64,000 nucleotides of DNA, from assembly GCA_028820655.1 (NCBI GenBank), contig JAPPIK010000042.1, forward strand, positions 36,861 through 100,860, given 5' to 3'. This stretch comes from Candidatus Poribacteria bacterium. Lineage in GTDB: Bacteria; Poribacteria; WGA-4E; JAJDTR01. The notes under the pieces were generated by a model that searched no databases, had not been told where the DNA came from, and worked only from the letters and a program-made list of their open reading frames with translations. A program made the translations under genes and the position numbers. This document shows, one piece after another, positions 18,463-27,717 of this stretch; the first letter of the stretch is position 1, and every line of letters begins with the position of its first letter.

Positions 18463-19851
18463 TTAGATTGCACCACCGTTGATAATCGGGCACAGATCGC
18501 AAAGTCGGCTGCTGCAAAAGTTATTGTGAAGATAGATTGTGCCTTGTTGAGTCTTCGCAGCCGGTGAGACTATACTAAAAGGCTGCGTTTCAGAAAAAAC
18601 TTGGGATTGAATCTTTCTGGTGATTCGGTTGTCTTGTAATTTCGGACAGCTGCTATACAGTCGTTCCACAGCGTCGTGCAAAACGACACTTTGAGATTCC
18701 TCGGCCCATACAATTGCAATTGGCAGAAGTATGTTGACAATTATGTCCAATGCGCGATCTGCTCCAATTAAAGTGGATCCAATTTGAGGCAACCCTTTTC
18801 CAAAATTAGAATGATCAATCCAGTAGCCCGTAGGTGCAGGTGTCAATTTCTCCACTAACTCCCGCCGGATTGCTCCCAATCTCTTTTTCCCTGCCTCCGC
18901 AGAGAGTTGAATAGTGGGAAGGAAGATCATCATCAGGCTTTCTTGGCAGTTGCCAATGAGTCGGCTGATAGCGGCAATTCGTCGAGTGGGATAGTTTCCC
19001 GGACGGGTTTTTGAGAATTGCCACTGCTCGGCAACCATTCGAGTTGGGGGCTTGGCTTGCTCAGATGCCTGCCAGATCGATTCTATCCGCTTTATGAATG
19101 ACTTGTCAGTTTCGTCCAGATCAACAGAACGTTGAGATTGCGAGGGTAATAGACCTGCCGTACCGAACAGTATTCCCTGTATCTCTTCGTCTTCCTTACC
19201 GGCAAGAGATGCAAAGGGAACTCGCCGAGCTAACTCCCGAAAGGGTTCACGATTCTTGGCGTAGCCTAGCGCTTCCATGATACCCTCATACAGCAGTTGT
19301 TCAAAGTCCATCCGAATGCGGAGATTCTTCATTGCGTCCGCTTTTTCCATCAATCGTTCTCGACCTAAGTCTTCAAGGACCGATTTGAGCTTTCCAATAT
19401 TAAGAGATTTGCCTGTAACTCGACAGAAGTCACCGGTCGCAACTCTTGCCGCTTCTGATTCGTCAAATAGGTCTCCGATAGGGGTGTTGAGTCGATTCAA
19501 GAGTTCAAGCGTTGGTATTCTCTGCCCATCCTGAAGACGCGTGCGCAAGTTTATATCATCGTTCAGGTATACGACGTGCAAAACAACACGATTGTATTTC
19601 GGATTTAGGTGATGCTCGTGAGCGTACCAATCTGACGAATTGATATGGATCTCAACATCACCGATCGTAAGTTTCCCTTCAATGATGATTTCCGCCCGGA
19701 CAAAATCTGGTCCTTCATCACTATTCCAGATGCCAGCCTTTAGAATACTTACCGACCGACCATCCGTAGTCTGCAGGTCAATGTTAAAAAAACTTTGATC
19801 GTTCCAGATATTCTGAAAGAATTCTTCGCTGATTTTCTTAGATTCGGCCAT
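18463..19851 (-). CDS. DUF2851 family protein
   Basis: 462 residues. The N-terminal half carries the family features: SEEFFQNIWNDQSF, GIWNSDEGPDFVRAEIIIEG, IGDVEIHINSSDWYAHEHH and NRVVLHVVYLND. This His/Glu-rich beta-strand region has the look of a nuclease- or cupin-like core, and Asp-Glu-His combinations could bind a metal. The C-terminus has a CSSRLCDLCPI cysteine cluster. Members are found across Bacteroidetes and other phyla and have no established function that I know of. It converges on the DarT-sigma gene with about 100 bases between the stops. Confidence 0.8.
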   Translation of the reverse strand: MAESKKISEEFFQNIWNDQSFFNIDLQTTDGRSVSILKAGIWNSDEGPDFVRAEIIIEGKLTIGDVEIHINSSDWYAHEHHLNPKYNRVVLHVVYLNDDINLRTRLQDGQRIPTLELLNRLNTPIGDLFDESEAARVATGDFCRVTGKSLNIGKLKSVLEDLGRERLMEKADAMKNLRIRMDFEQLLYEGIMEALGYAKNREPFRELARRVPFASLAGKEDEEIQGILFGTAGLLPSQSQRSVDLDETDKSFIKRIESIWQASEQAKPPTRMVAEQWQFSKTRPGNYPTRRIAAISRLIGNCQESLMMIFLPTIQLSAEAGKKRLGAIRRELVEKLTPAPTGYWIDHSNFGKGLPQIGSTLIGADRALDIIVNILLPIAIVWAEESQSVVLHDAVERLYSSCPKLQDNRITRKIQSQVFSETQPFSIVSPAAKTQQGTIYLHNNFCSSRLCDLCPIINGGAI

Positions 19852-20262
19852 GAAATTGTCTGGAAGAATAACTCAATGATTGGTCGCGAGAATTCCAATC
19901 TCCCTAGATGTTGAGCATCATGTGAGCAATTCAGGCGCCGCAAAAAATAAAATCCTGCTCATAGATGAGTAAATGTTGAAAATCGAATCAACGGAATCTA
20001 GGAGGAGACCTCATCCAAGAACCAACAGTCTTGCGGTCCCGGCTTGAATTAACAAAATCTGCACATCAATATGATTTATCGATTGCCAACGCGCGTGGCC
20101 TATTAGATTAGTTACCGAATGCTAGAATCTATGAGACGATACTATATCAGAGATACAGTCGGTGTATCAAGCCCAATCCCTAAGGGAAACGTCGGGTATT
20201 AGCCTTGACATCAATTCCTGTATGGTATATTCTCTCCGAGTCTATAGATAAAACGTAAATTC
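19852..20262. other. Intergenic region with a promoter at its right end
   Basis: This stretch separates the divergent DUF2851 and oxidoreductase genes. I see no coding sequence. The right end carries the TTGACA promoter listed separately. Confidence 0.5.
20205..20233 (+). promoter_or_regulatory. Sigma-70-type promoter for the oxidoreductase
   Basis: A perfect TTGACA at 20205-20210 is followed by TATATT after 15 bases or TATTCT after 17. It lies about 35 bases before the annotated TTG start, so the leader would be very short. Confidence 0.5.
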
Positions 20263-21339
20263 TTGGCAAATCACACCACAGCTAGCAAAGAAATCAAGAG
20301 AAGTTCGTCAAAGACGGTCACATTGGTGGGTAAATCAAAAAAGCATCAAAATGAAAAATTGCGTGTCGCCGTAATCGGTTGCGGTGCCATCGGGTCGTTG
20401 CACGCGCGGGCGGTCACTCAATCCCGACATGCCCAGATGATGGCAGCCTGCGACGTTGAACCGAAACGCGCAGAAGCCGTTGCTGAATCAACAGGCGCGA
20501 ACGTGTACGGAAATTTTGAAGATCTATTGTTAGCCGAGCGGTTGGACGTCGTCACAGTCGCAACCCCGGAGCACCTACACTTGGCTCCCGTAGTCAAATC
20601 AATGGAAGCTGGTTGTCACGTATTCTGTGAAAAGCCGATGGCGTCCACGTTGAAAGATGCAAAACGAATGGCCGATGTGGCGGCACAACTTGGTCGACAT
20701 CTCGCAATCGACTACAACCGTCGATTCGGATTTGGTTATTTGAAAGCAAAAGATCTCTGTACTAGCGGTGCAGTTGGCGAAATCCGATATGTAATGATTC
20801 GTGTAACCGAACCGCTTACCGGTTCGAAGGATAACCTTAAAGAGTATTCAATAATAAAAAACGTGTTAGTCCATCATATTGATTTGATGCGCTTTTTCTG
20901 CGGCGAGATCTGTTCGATACACGCCTCTTTTCGCCCGCGAACATGTTCTAACCTTGGACATGACGTTGCTATTTCACTTCAATTTGAAGGGGACGCACTA
21001 GGAACGCTTATCGGAGGGTGGCAGAACGTGCCGCGTTGGACGCGGACGTCCGAGTGGACCGAGATTGGCGGCACAAACGGAACAGTAGTGATTGAAGATG
21101 TGATGCAGACCGTCAAATACTGGTCGGTTGACCCCGATCAGGTTGAGTGTTTTCGTCCCAATTACTTCAGAGGCCAATCCGCCTTTTATGATTCTTTGAC
21201 AGATCATATCCACTGCTTTCTGAGTCGATTGGCGAACGGAAAATCGCCCGCGGTTACAGGGCAGGATGGCTTGCGCGGTCTAGAGATTGTGGATGCAGCA
21301 GTACAATCCAATAGAACTGGGCAAGTCGTACATGTGTAA
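20263..21339 (+). CDS. Gfo/Idh/MocA family NAD(P)-dependent oxidoreductase
   Basis: 358 residues from TTG 20263, a weak start without clear SD. The first ~28 residues are a Ser/Lys-rich tail before the Rossmann fold, so an internal start is possible. LRVAVIGCGAIGSLHARAV is the NAD(P) motif; ATPEHLHLAPV and HVFCEKPMAST (EKP motif) are the family signature. DYNRRFGFGY and HHIDLMRFFCGE supply the catalytic-domain Arg/His/Asp residues. The enzyme oxidises or reduces a sugar or inositol-like substrate. The neighbouring gene is a CocE hydrolase with its own leader, so no operon is implied. Confidence 0.9.
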   Translation: MANHTTASKEIKRSSSKTVTLVGKSKKHQNEKLRVAVIGCGAIGSLHARAVTQSRHAQMMAACDVEPKRAEAVAESTGANVYGNFEDLLLAERLDVVTVATPEHLHLAPVVKSMEAGCHVFCEKPMASTLKDAKRMADVAAQLGRHLAIDYNRRFGFGYLKAKDLCTSGAVGEIRYVMIRVTEPLTGSKDNLKEYSIIKNVLVHHIDLMRFFCGEICSIHASFRPRTCSNLGHDVAISLQFEGDALGTLIGGWQNVPRWTRTSEWTEIGGTNGTVVIEDVMQTVKYWSVDPDQVECFRPNYFRGQSAFYDSLTDHIHCFLSRLANGKSPAVTGQDGLRGLEIVDAAVQSNRTGQVVHV

Positions 21340-21757
21340 CCTCGCACTGACAAGCTTGGACACTCAATTTGGTTCCGGTTTCTATATTATGTGAACAGCG
21401 CCAGGCGAAACGGTTCAATCATTTCTGTTGATGTCCCTCCACAACAGGTAGATGTGATTCGCACTAGACGTACAAAGATTAAAAGGAAATCGGAGGCTCT
21501 TCCAATGTTCAATTTTGGAACTCACGCATTATCCGCGGAAGATTTTTTTGCCGTATGAGGTCTGTCAAACACGGCACTGATCTTTCAGAGTTTCACGAAT
21601 TTTCCTGCCATAACAATCCCTGTCATACTGTTAACGATAACAGCAGCCATCAATAATTCCTAGGAGACCTATCCGAAATAGAATCAAATCCGAAGGCTGC
21701 CTTTAGTTTCTATTCTTGGCGCTTCTTGGAAGGACATTATCGCTTTTAGAGGTAGCA
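21340..21757 (+). other. Intergenic region, no gene seen
   Basis: About 400 bases between the oxidoreductase and the CocE-type hydrolase. No protein-like reading frame, no strong terminator and no clear promoter could be picked out. Confidence 0.4.
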
Positions 21758-23497
21758 ATGACACAACCGGGAATTGAAGAATCGCATCCTGTACACAAAG
21801 TGAAGATGCAATGCGATGTCAGGGTACCTATGAGAGATGGAATAACCCTATCCACGGATCTATTCATGCCTGATGTAGATTATCCCGTCCCCGTCATTTT
21901 GGTCAGAACCCCTTACGGTAACAACAGTGAGAGCGAGGTTGCGCAGGCATTCTATTTCGCTTCTTGTGGTTACACGGTAGCTGTCCAAGATGTGCGCGGA
22001 CGGCACGATTCTGGTGGCGAATGGTATCCCTTCAAGCATGAGGCAAATGATGGATTTGATACGCACGAGTGGCTTGGAGTTCAACCTTGGTGTGATGGAA
22101 ATATAGGGATGGTAGGCGATTCCTATGTGGCTTTGGTGCAACTTCAGGCTGCGCCGATGCGGAGCAAATATTTAAAAGCGATAATTCCACGCGTCGGCTA
22201 TTCGCATGCGTATCACAACTGGGCATACACCGGCGGTGCGTTCCAGCTTGGATTCAACCTACGCTGGGCTGCCGTGAAGATGCACACTCGCACGAATCAA
22301 GTACAGTATCTGTGGTTTCCCGAAGGTAATCACCTTTCAGACCTTCATTGGCATCTCCCATTGAGAACCATGGATGAAGCGGCTGGCCGCACTAACAGAA
22401 TTTGGAAGGACTGGATTGACCATCCGAGTTTTGACAAGTATTGGAAAGAAATGCAATCGGTCGAAGATCGCTACGAAGACATAGAGGTTCCCATATATGG
22501 AATGGGCGGATGGTTTGATGTGTTCTTACAAGGTACACTCAACAACTTTATGGGGGTTAAACGAGACGGACGTGAACCCGGAAAGAGTCGACAAAAGGTC
22601 ATCATTGGGCCGTGGATACACAACCTCGGCGGTCACGGCACTGAAACCAAAGTAGGCGATATGGATTTCGGGCATGCAGTCTTAATTAACTTGCGACAAG
22701 AGTGCCTGCGTTGGTTTGACTATTGGCTAAAAGGAATCGATACCGGAATCACTGACGAACCGCCGGTCAAGGTGTTCGTTATGGGTGCCAATGAGTGGCG
22801 CACTGCTTCAAACTGGCCAATACCGGGCACAGAGTATGTTCCTTACTATCTCCACAGTGAAGGAAACGCCAATTCGCTATTTGGTGATGGTACTCTAAAT
22901 CCACACAAACCAAAAGTTGAGAAGCCGGACAGCTTCGTCTATAATCCTAGCAACCCTGTCATGACACTTGGTGGGAGCACCTGCTGTGCTGAAGATGTGA
23001 CACCGATCCCGATGGGTCCGCGAAATCAACAGTCTGTGGAGTGGAGACCGGATGTGCTTGTATATGATTCACCGGTCCTCCAATCAGATGTTGAAGTGAC
23101 TGGTCCCGTGTCAATGGTATTATTTGCGGCTTCCGATGCGAAGGATACCGACTTTACCGCGAAGCTTGTGGATGTCTTCCCTGACGGGCGCGCCATAAAC
23201 GTGGCACAGGGAATCATTCGCGCGAGGTACCGCGATTCTTGGGAGGAACCGACATTACTCGTGCCCGGGAAGATCTACAAATATACCATTGATTTGTGGT
23301 CCACATGCAATCGATTCTTGAAGAATCATCGAATTCGTGTTGAAGTGTCGAGCAGCAACTTTCCTCAATTTGATCGCAACCCGAACACCGGACGGCCTTT
23401 TGGGTTGGACACGGACCTTCAAATAGCAAATCAGACAGTTTACCATGATGTGGAACATTCATCACACATACTACTACCGATTATTCCCATATCCTAA
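21758..23497 (+). CDS. CocE/NonD family hydrolase (X-Pro dipeptidyl-peptidase S15 fold)
   Basis: About 579 residues from ATG 21758, which follows GAGGTAG; an upstream TTG at 21716 is in frame but poorly supported. The alpha/beta-hydrolase part has RDGITLSTDLFMPD, PVILVRTPYGN, VAVQDVRGRHDSGGEWYPF and the nucleophile region GMVGDSYVAL. The nucleophile serine motif is G-D-S-Y, as in CocE. Later come GGWFDVFLQGTL (Asp) and the His-containing GPWIHNLGGHG. The C-terminal jelly-roll domain (about 330-579) ends in the expected HRIRVEVSSSNFPQFDRN and following. It probably hydrolyses esters or acyl-amino compounds in the cytoplasm; no signal peptide is seen. Confidence 0.92.
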   Translation: MTQPGIEESHPVHKVKMQCDVRVPMRDGITLSTDLFMPDVDYPVPVILVRTPYGNNSESEVAQAFYFASCGYTVAVQDVRGRHDSGGEWYPFKHEANDGFDTHEWLGVQPWCDGNIGMVGDSYVALVQLQAAPMRSKYLKAIIPRVGYSHAYHNWAYTGGAFQLGFNLRWAAVKMHTRTNQVQYLWFPEGNHLSDLHWHLPLRTMDEAAGRTNRIWKDWIDHPSFDKYWKEMQSVEDRYEDIEVPIYGMGGWFDVFLQGTLNNFMGVKRDGREPGKSRQKVIIGPWIHNLGGHGTETKVGDMDFGHAVLINLRQECLRWFDYWLKGIDTGITDEPPVKVFVMGANEWRTASNWPIPGTEYVPYYLHSEGNANSLFGDGTLNPHKPKVEKPDSFVYNPSNPVMTLGGSTCCAEDVTPIPMGPRNQQSVEWRPDVLVYDSPVLQSDVEVTGPVSMVLFAASDAKDTDFTAKLVDVFPDGRAINVAQGIIRARYRDSWEEPTLLVPGKIYKYTIDLWSTCNRFLKNHRIRVEVSSSNFPQFDRNPNTGRPFGLDTDLQIANQTVYHDVEHSSHILLPIIPIS

Positions 23498-23660
23498 ATT
23501 GCAATCCATGATCATTATTTCAGCAATCGACCCTCGATTTCGGCGCTGCCTTGTAGCCGGAAAATGCCTGCAAGATGGGTGGTCCGAGTCATGATACGTG
23601 GTAGTGGTGGAATCAAGGCCGGCGACCGAGAAGGCATGCTGTTACGCCCACCATTTTTTC

Positions 23661-23691
23661 TTGACATTCGGAGAAAACGTATGGATATTGT
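23661..23691 (+). promoter_or_regulatory. Candidate promoter for the small methyltransferase
   Basis: TTGACA at 23661-23666 with GATATT (17-base spacer) or TATTGT (19-base spacer). A small hairpin CCCGAT-TAAGT-ATCGGG at about 23807-23823 lies between it and the gene start and may be part of the leader. Confidence 0.4.
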
Positions 23692-23857
23692 GTAATAAGT
23701 GAAAGAGGCAAATTGCGGTTCTGTTCACTTGAAGTTTCGCGAGATAAATGAAGTTGAGCGGTGGTTGATTCCTACTATGTCAAGCGAGTGTGGCTATTGT
23801 AAATGCCCCGATTAAGTATCGGGCTATTACGAATTTTGGTTTTAGGAAGGCATTTTT

Positions 23858-24466
23858 ATGTCGATTAAAGAGAGCCGGTTGGTCAATAAAATGTGGAAGG
23901 CGCAACACCTGATTTTATACAAACTTGGGTTACGGGATTATCGGAGAGCGCACAGACCCATCATCAAGAACTGCCTACTTGAGGTGTTCAAAACAACTCC
24001 GCACCCAACTGTCATCGAAACAGGTTGTATTCGGGATGCCAATGAAGGAACAGAAAGTACCTTGACAATTGCGTCCACGCTGAACGAACGTGGAGCATTC
24101 TATACATTTGAGATTTGCAAAGAACACATCCACATTTGCCGGACAGTGTGCCGTGACTATAACGAACACATTAACTATGTTGAAGGCGACAGCATTGAAA
24201 ACCTAAGAAATATGATTGACACTAATGTCTTGGATTCGATTCATCTCGCCTTATTTGATTCCGTGAATGACGGAGATCACATTTGGAAAGAGTTTAAGAA
24301 TTGTGAGGCGGCATTTAGATCGAACTCAATCGTCATTATCGATGATGTCTTGTGGGGGGACAAGGGTAGGGTCATAAAGCCATATCTGGAGGCATCGCCG
24401 GAGTGGCGGACAAGAATCTATAATGTGGAATACGGTATGCTCGTTGCCCAAAAGATTGGGGGTTGA
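23858..24466 (+). CDS. Class I SAM-dependent methyltransferase-like protein
   Basis: 202 residues, ATG after TAGGAAGG. The pattern is VIETGCIRDANEG (motif I with Glu-Thr-Gly), a FEICKEHIHICRTVC segment typical of Methyltransf_24/TylF-like proteins, NYVEGDSIENL, HLALFDSVNDGDH and VIIDDVLWGDKG. The IIDD motif is where these enzymes bind a metal. The sugar or small-molecule substrate is unknown. The gene stands alone, about 360 bases after the CocE-type hydrolase. Confidence 0.8.
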   Translation: MSIKESRLVNKMWKAQHLILYKLGLRDYRRAHRPIIKNCLLEVFKTTPHPTVIETGCIRDANEGTESTLTIASTLNERGAFYTFEICKEHIHICRTVCRDYNEHINYVEGDSIENLRNMIDTNVLDSIHLALFDSVNDGDHIWKEFKNCEAAFRSNSIVIIDDVLWGDKGRVIKPYLEASPEWRTRIYNVEYGMLVAQKIGG

Positions 24467-24576
24467 TACTACAAGGAAGAAGTGCGCATGTGTGCTTCTA
24501 CCTTGATGTTCGACCAGATTTGTCTCTTGGAAAATCCGTGACCAAGTCGTTAATGAATATCCAACACATTAGGTGC

Positions 24577-25320
24577 CTATGGGGCGAGTTCCTGCTCTGG
24601 GGTAAGATTCCTCTCTACAACATCGGTACCACTGGCCTCAATTTCGACAATTCGTGCCCGATGTTCTTCGACAGTACGTCCTCCACCTATTCGTAGCTTT
24701 CTTGTTTTTTTCTTGTCACCGCGCAAAACGGCTAAGCGGAGTTTGTCGATTTCGACAGGAACTAAGTTGAATTCATACCGACCACGGTTTGGCTTGCTGG
24801 GTGTCGGAGAATAGATATATCCTTTTCTTACTACCACAAGGTTGGTCCATCGATCTTCGGTCCAACATTGAAGGAGTGCTTCTCGCAATCCGTACTGTAC
24901 ACGCTTTTTTTAATAGTACGCATGGACGACATCTCTGTCAATTCTCATGCAGCTAGGGAACACAACTTCAATCCACGCTGATTCGTCTTTATTGATTTCC
25001 CATTCCCAACGCCAAAAGGGCCTTCCTCGATAATCATACCATCAATAATAGTAGGATCCGTATCCCGGACGGTAATATGCCGCCAGTCAAAATTTGGATT
25101 CCCAACCTTCCCCATTGTCCCAGACGTTCGAGTCAGTTATTCCATTATTGACTGTTTCAGGTGGGTGGTCTCGGTTTGACTTTGGACATTTAATCATCGC
25201 GCCACTGCTTGCAAGAGCGTAATCAACCAGTCGACCGTTCGCATTGCGTCGGTCTTGCACGTGATTGCCAAGAATTCCTTCCGCACCGAAGTGCCGCCGC
25301 CGGCTCTAAACTGTGCGCAT
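24577..25320 (-). pseudogene. Decayed discoidin-like (F5/8 type C-like) surface protein gene
   Basis: Read on the minus strand from about 25320, one frame gives protein-like sequence interrupted by stops: ILGNHVQDRRNANGRLVDY, then NNGITDSNVWDNGEGWESKF-stop-LAAYYRPGYGSYYY-stop-WYDYRGRPFWRWEW, DESAWIEVVFPSCMRIDR, a TAA, then YGLREALLQCWTEDRW and RYEFNLVPVEIDKLRLAVL. The order (DG-W near the start, WIEV-FP, YGLREAL, W-D-L, F-PVE-DKLRL) resembles galactose-binding/discoidin domains of secreted proteins. At least two TGA and one TAA lie in frame, so no full product can be made. The last 103 codons are an open fragment. Confidence 0.5.
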
Positions 25321-25459
25321 CCGGACATGCCCGCACACAAAAATAGGGGGAGGTATATGTTCGCGATTGTACATTGTAAGGACGCCTTGAGATTTACTAT
25401 GCTTCAAGGGTTAGCAATATTCGAAAACCGAATTCATTATCCGCCGCTGTAGAGCAGAG

Positions 25460-25828
25460 TCAATTTGACTTGGGTACAGCAAACACTTCAACATCTTGGA
25501 TGAATCCCATAGGGTCAGTAATTCTAACGGCGTCCCCTCTCGCCCTAATGTCAATGGCGGTAACCCCTTCAATCTTCCCTTTGACGTGCTTGACAATTTT
25601 CCACGTGTTCTCTCCCACTCTGACATAAATGTGCGTATTCCGCATCGGAAATAGCGTGTGAATGAATAACTGACGGATAATCCGCTGTTCCGCCAACTTG
25701 ACAGCATACGATGTCAATACACGAGAAGACGTCGGAGCAAGAAAGAACTCCGCTTCAACTCGTTCGAGTGCACCCGGACCTTCTAGTATTTTGGCACAAC
25801 CACAAATCGCACAAAAACTGATAAACAA
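25460..25828 (-). pseudogene. Small lipoprotein-like gene, probably frameshifted at its start
   Basis: 122 codons from a TTG: MFISFCAICGCAK and following, ending DPMGFIQDVEVFAVPKSN. The lipobox-like AICGC is present but the open frame has no basic N-region. Just upstream, in the neighbouring frame, an ATG gives MQLRNRRRS, exactly the positive start such a signal peptide needs. A one-base shift near 25835 would join them, so this is either a frameshifted gene or a sequence error. The body (ENTWKIVKHVKGKIEGVTAI, MGFIQDVEVFA) resembles the end of galactose-binding-like domains, as in the decayed gene downstream. Confidence 0.4.
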
Positions 25829-26095
25829 AATCAGTGTGAGACCGTCTTCGATTTCGAAGTTGCATGGCTATTTTTTCCAATTGCACGATTTGGATTGAAC
25901 GAAGTAACGTTCAACTCCGCACTAACGACTCTGACCTAATTTACCTAATCTTGTTCATTCGATTCGACCCAAAAGTGTGCACCGCCACCGACACAGATTG
26001 CCATCTTTTCACGGCACCAAGATGCCTCGGAATCATCGCAGCGCGAGCCTCATTTTGGTAGGATTGGATCTTCAACTTGGTTGACTCAACGCTAT

Positions 26096-27529
26096 TCAAT
26101 TCATGCCACGTTTATCTTTCACGGCATACTTTTGTAGCTGTTTATTGTCCAAGAGTGTAAATCTACCGTTGTTCTGTTCCGCAAGTTGAACAAGAAGCTC
26201 GGCCCCAATGGATTGCCCCAAAACAATTTCAAGTCCCACGACATAAATGCTCGTGTTGTTTACGTTTTTCGCCTTCACTGCCTCAAGGATTTTATCGTTG
26301 TCAGTTTCAATGTTCATCTTGCCTTTTCTGTACACATTGAGTTGGCCGAGCTCCTTATGTATATAGAAAGTCCGTTCACCACTCATTACTTTCCACTGGA
26401 GATCTTTCGTCTCCATAATGAGTACGGCGTTCGGAGAAATGGAAATTCCATTATTTTGGAACACTCCATTCAGTATTGCTATGCGGTTCTTGTTCAAATG
26501 GGTCTGGTATTTTAAATCTAGACTAAATAATCGCCTTTGCCTGTTCGCACCTGCAGTCGGAAGACCATCGGTCACCAAGACAATAACAGACGGATTCTTC
26601 TCAAGAGCTTTCTCGATCGCACCTAGCAGGTTCGTCTCTCGATTCCCCAGAATTCGATCGGAGTTGAACCCCTCAAGATATCTCGATGCTTCTGTGATGT
26701 TCTCCGCGGTCGCGGGCACGAGTTCTTGCTTTCGAGACTTGGCTTTGGCGGAGAACGTGATGATGTCGAAGTAACTTTCCTCAGTGAGGGTACGTAACGA
26801 TTCCTTGATGGATTGAATCGCCAACTCGAGCTTTCGCAACCCCGGTATATTCATACTTGCAGAGACGTCAAGACAATAGATGACCCGTTGGGGATTACCC
26901 GATACCTTCTCCTTTATAAAATCCACGATGCCCAATGGGTCCATCATTCCAGGGTTGCCGCCTCCGCCTAATAGACCGTCTTCCGAATCGCCATACGAAT
27001 CGGTGAGGAAACGACCCATTCCGCGTCCTCTTACGCGTACGCGACCCGTAACTACACCCCGACCGTCTGAACGCCCAGGTTGCGACACCAAGCGATTAAG
27101 ATTCGAAGCTTCTGCGGTCCGAAGATCTGCATCCGTCATCAGATCGGGAATTTTATCACTGGGAGGCGCCTCATGGACTTCCAAATTTTCAACAACAATT
27201 CGTTCGCTAAGTCGTGCAACTTCAGTAATTTTATTAGGGGAGGATTCTGCCAGTTTGTTCTTTGCTTCTCGCGCCAGCCGAGTTTCCGGCTTGAAAACTT
27301 CTGCCTTTAAGGGCGGTTTCATCTTCAATTTCCGGAGTTGCGGAGCTGGAACATCCTTTACCCAGTCTATCGCTATGCTATCGGTGAATTCTGCCGCTTT
27401 ATCTTTGTGAAGATAAAGGAAAATGATAGCGATTAACATGTGTATTATGAGCGAGAACAACATGGCAGATCTACGCCGGACTCTATGTTGAATTCTATGC
27501 TGCTGTTTGACGGATAACATTCTTGTCAT
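26096..27529 (-). CDS. TonB-like anchored von Willebrand factor A domain protein
   Basis: About 477 residues from the ATG at 27529 (GGAAA upstream); an in-frame ATG at 27562 adds 11. The N-terminus has an Arg-rich cytoplasmic tail and one membrane helix (SAMLFSLIIHMLIAIIFLYL), like TonB/TolA anchors. A Lys/Pro/Glu-rich linker follows (about 40-150), then a GRGVVTGRVRVRGRGMGRF glycine/arginine stretch. The VWA domain (about 210-470) has the MIDAS motif DVSAS, with later TNLLG and VTDGLPTAG motifs, so metal binding looks intact. The linker and VWA domain are probably periplasmic, giving a binding or scaffolding role. Confidence 0.85.
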   Translation of the reverse strand: MTRMLSVKQQHRIQHRVRRRSAMLFSLIIHMLIAIIFLYLHKDKAAEFTDSIAIDWVKDVPAPQLRKLKMKPPLKAEVFKPETRLAREAKNKLAESSPNKITEVARLSERIVVENLEVHEAPPSDKIPDLMTDADLRTAEASNLNRLVSQPGRSDGRGVVTGRVRVRGRGMGRFLTDSYGDSEDGLLGGGGNPGMMDPLGIVDFIKEKVSGNPQRVIYCLDVSASMNIPGLRKLELAIQSIKESLRTLTEESYFDIITFSAKAKSRKQELVPATAENITEASRYLEGFNSDRILGNRETNLLGAIEKALEKNPSVIVLVTDGLPTAGANRQRRLFSLDLKYQTHLNKNRIAILNGVFQNNGISISPNAVLIMETKDLQWKVMSGERTFYIHKELGQLNVYRKGKMNIETDNDKILEAVKAKNVNNTSIYVVGLEIVLGQSIGAELLVQLAEQNNGRFTLLDNKQLQKYAVKDKRGMN

Positions 27530-27717
27530 AGTGATTTCCGGTAATCTGTTGAGATACCGCACCGATAGAAGCGTGCGTAAAATTGAGAATGACTATGTGC
27601 AATTCGTAACGTATTCAGTCTTAGCGGTACGTGCCGTGGTGCCCGCAATGCAAGAACAACACCAATGCCAGTAACTTCAGATGAATTTCATGATTTTGTG
27701 ATGTCCGGGCACTCGCG

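Noticed and set aside
24577..25320. TGA recoding as Trp or Sec
   Set aside because: A TAA in the same frame, and ordinary use of TGA as stop by neighbouring genes, make a decayed gene more likely.
26880..27410. A 176-codon plus-strand frame
   Set aside because: It is antisense to the VWA gene, whose motifs are clearly real; the composition reflects the opposite strand.
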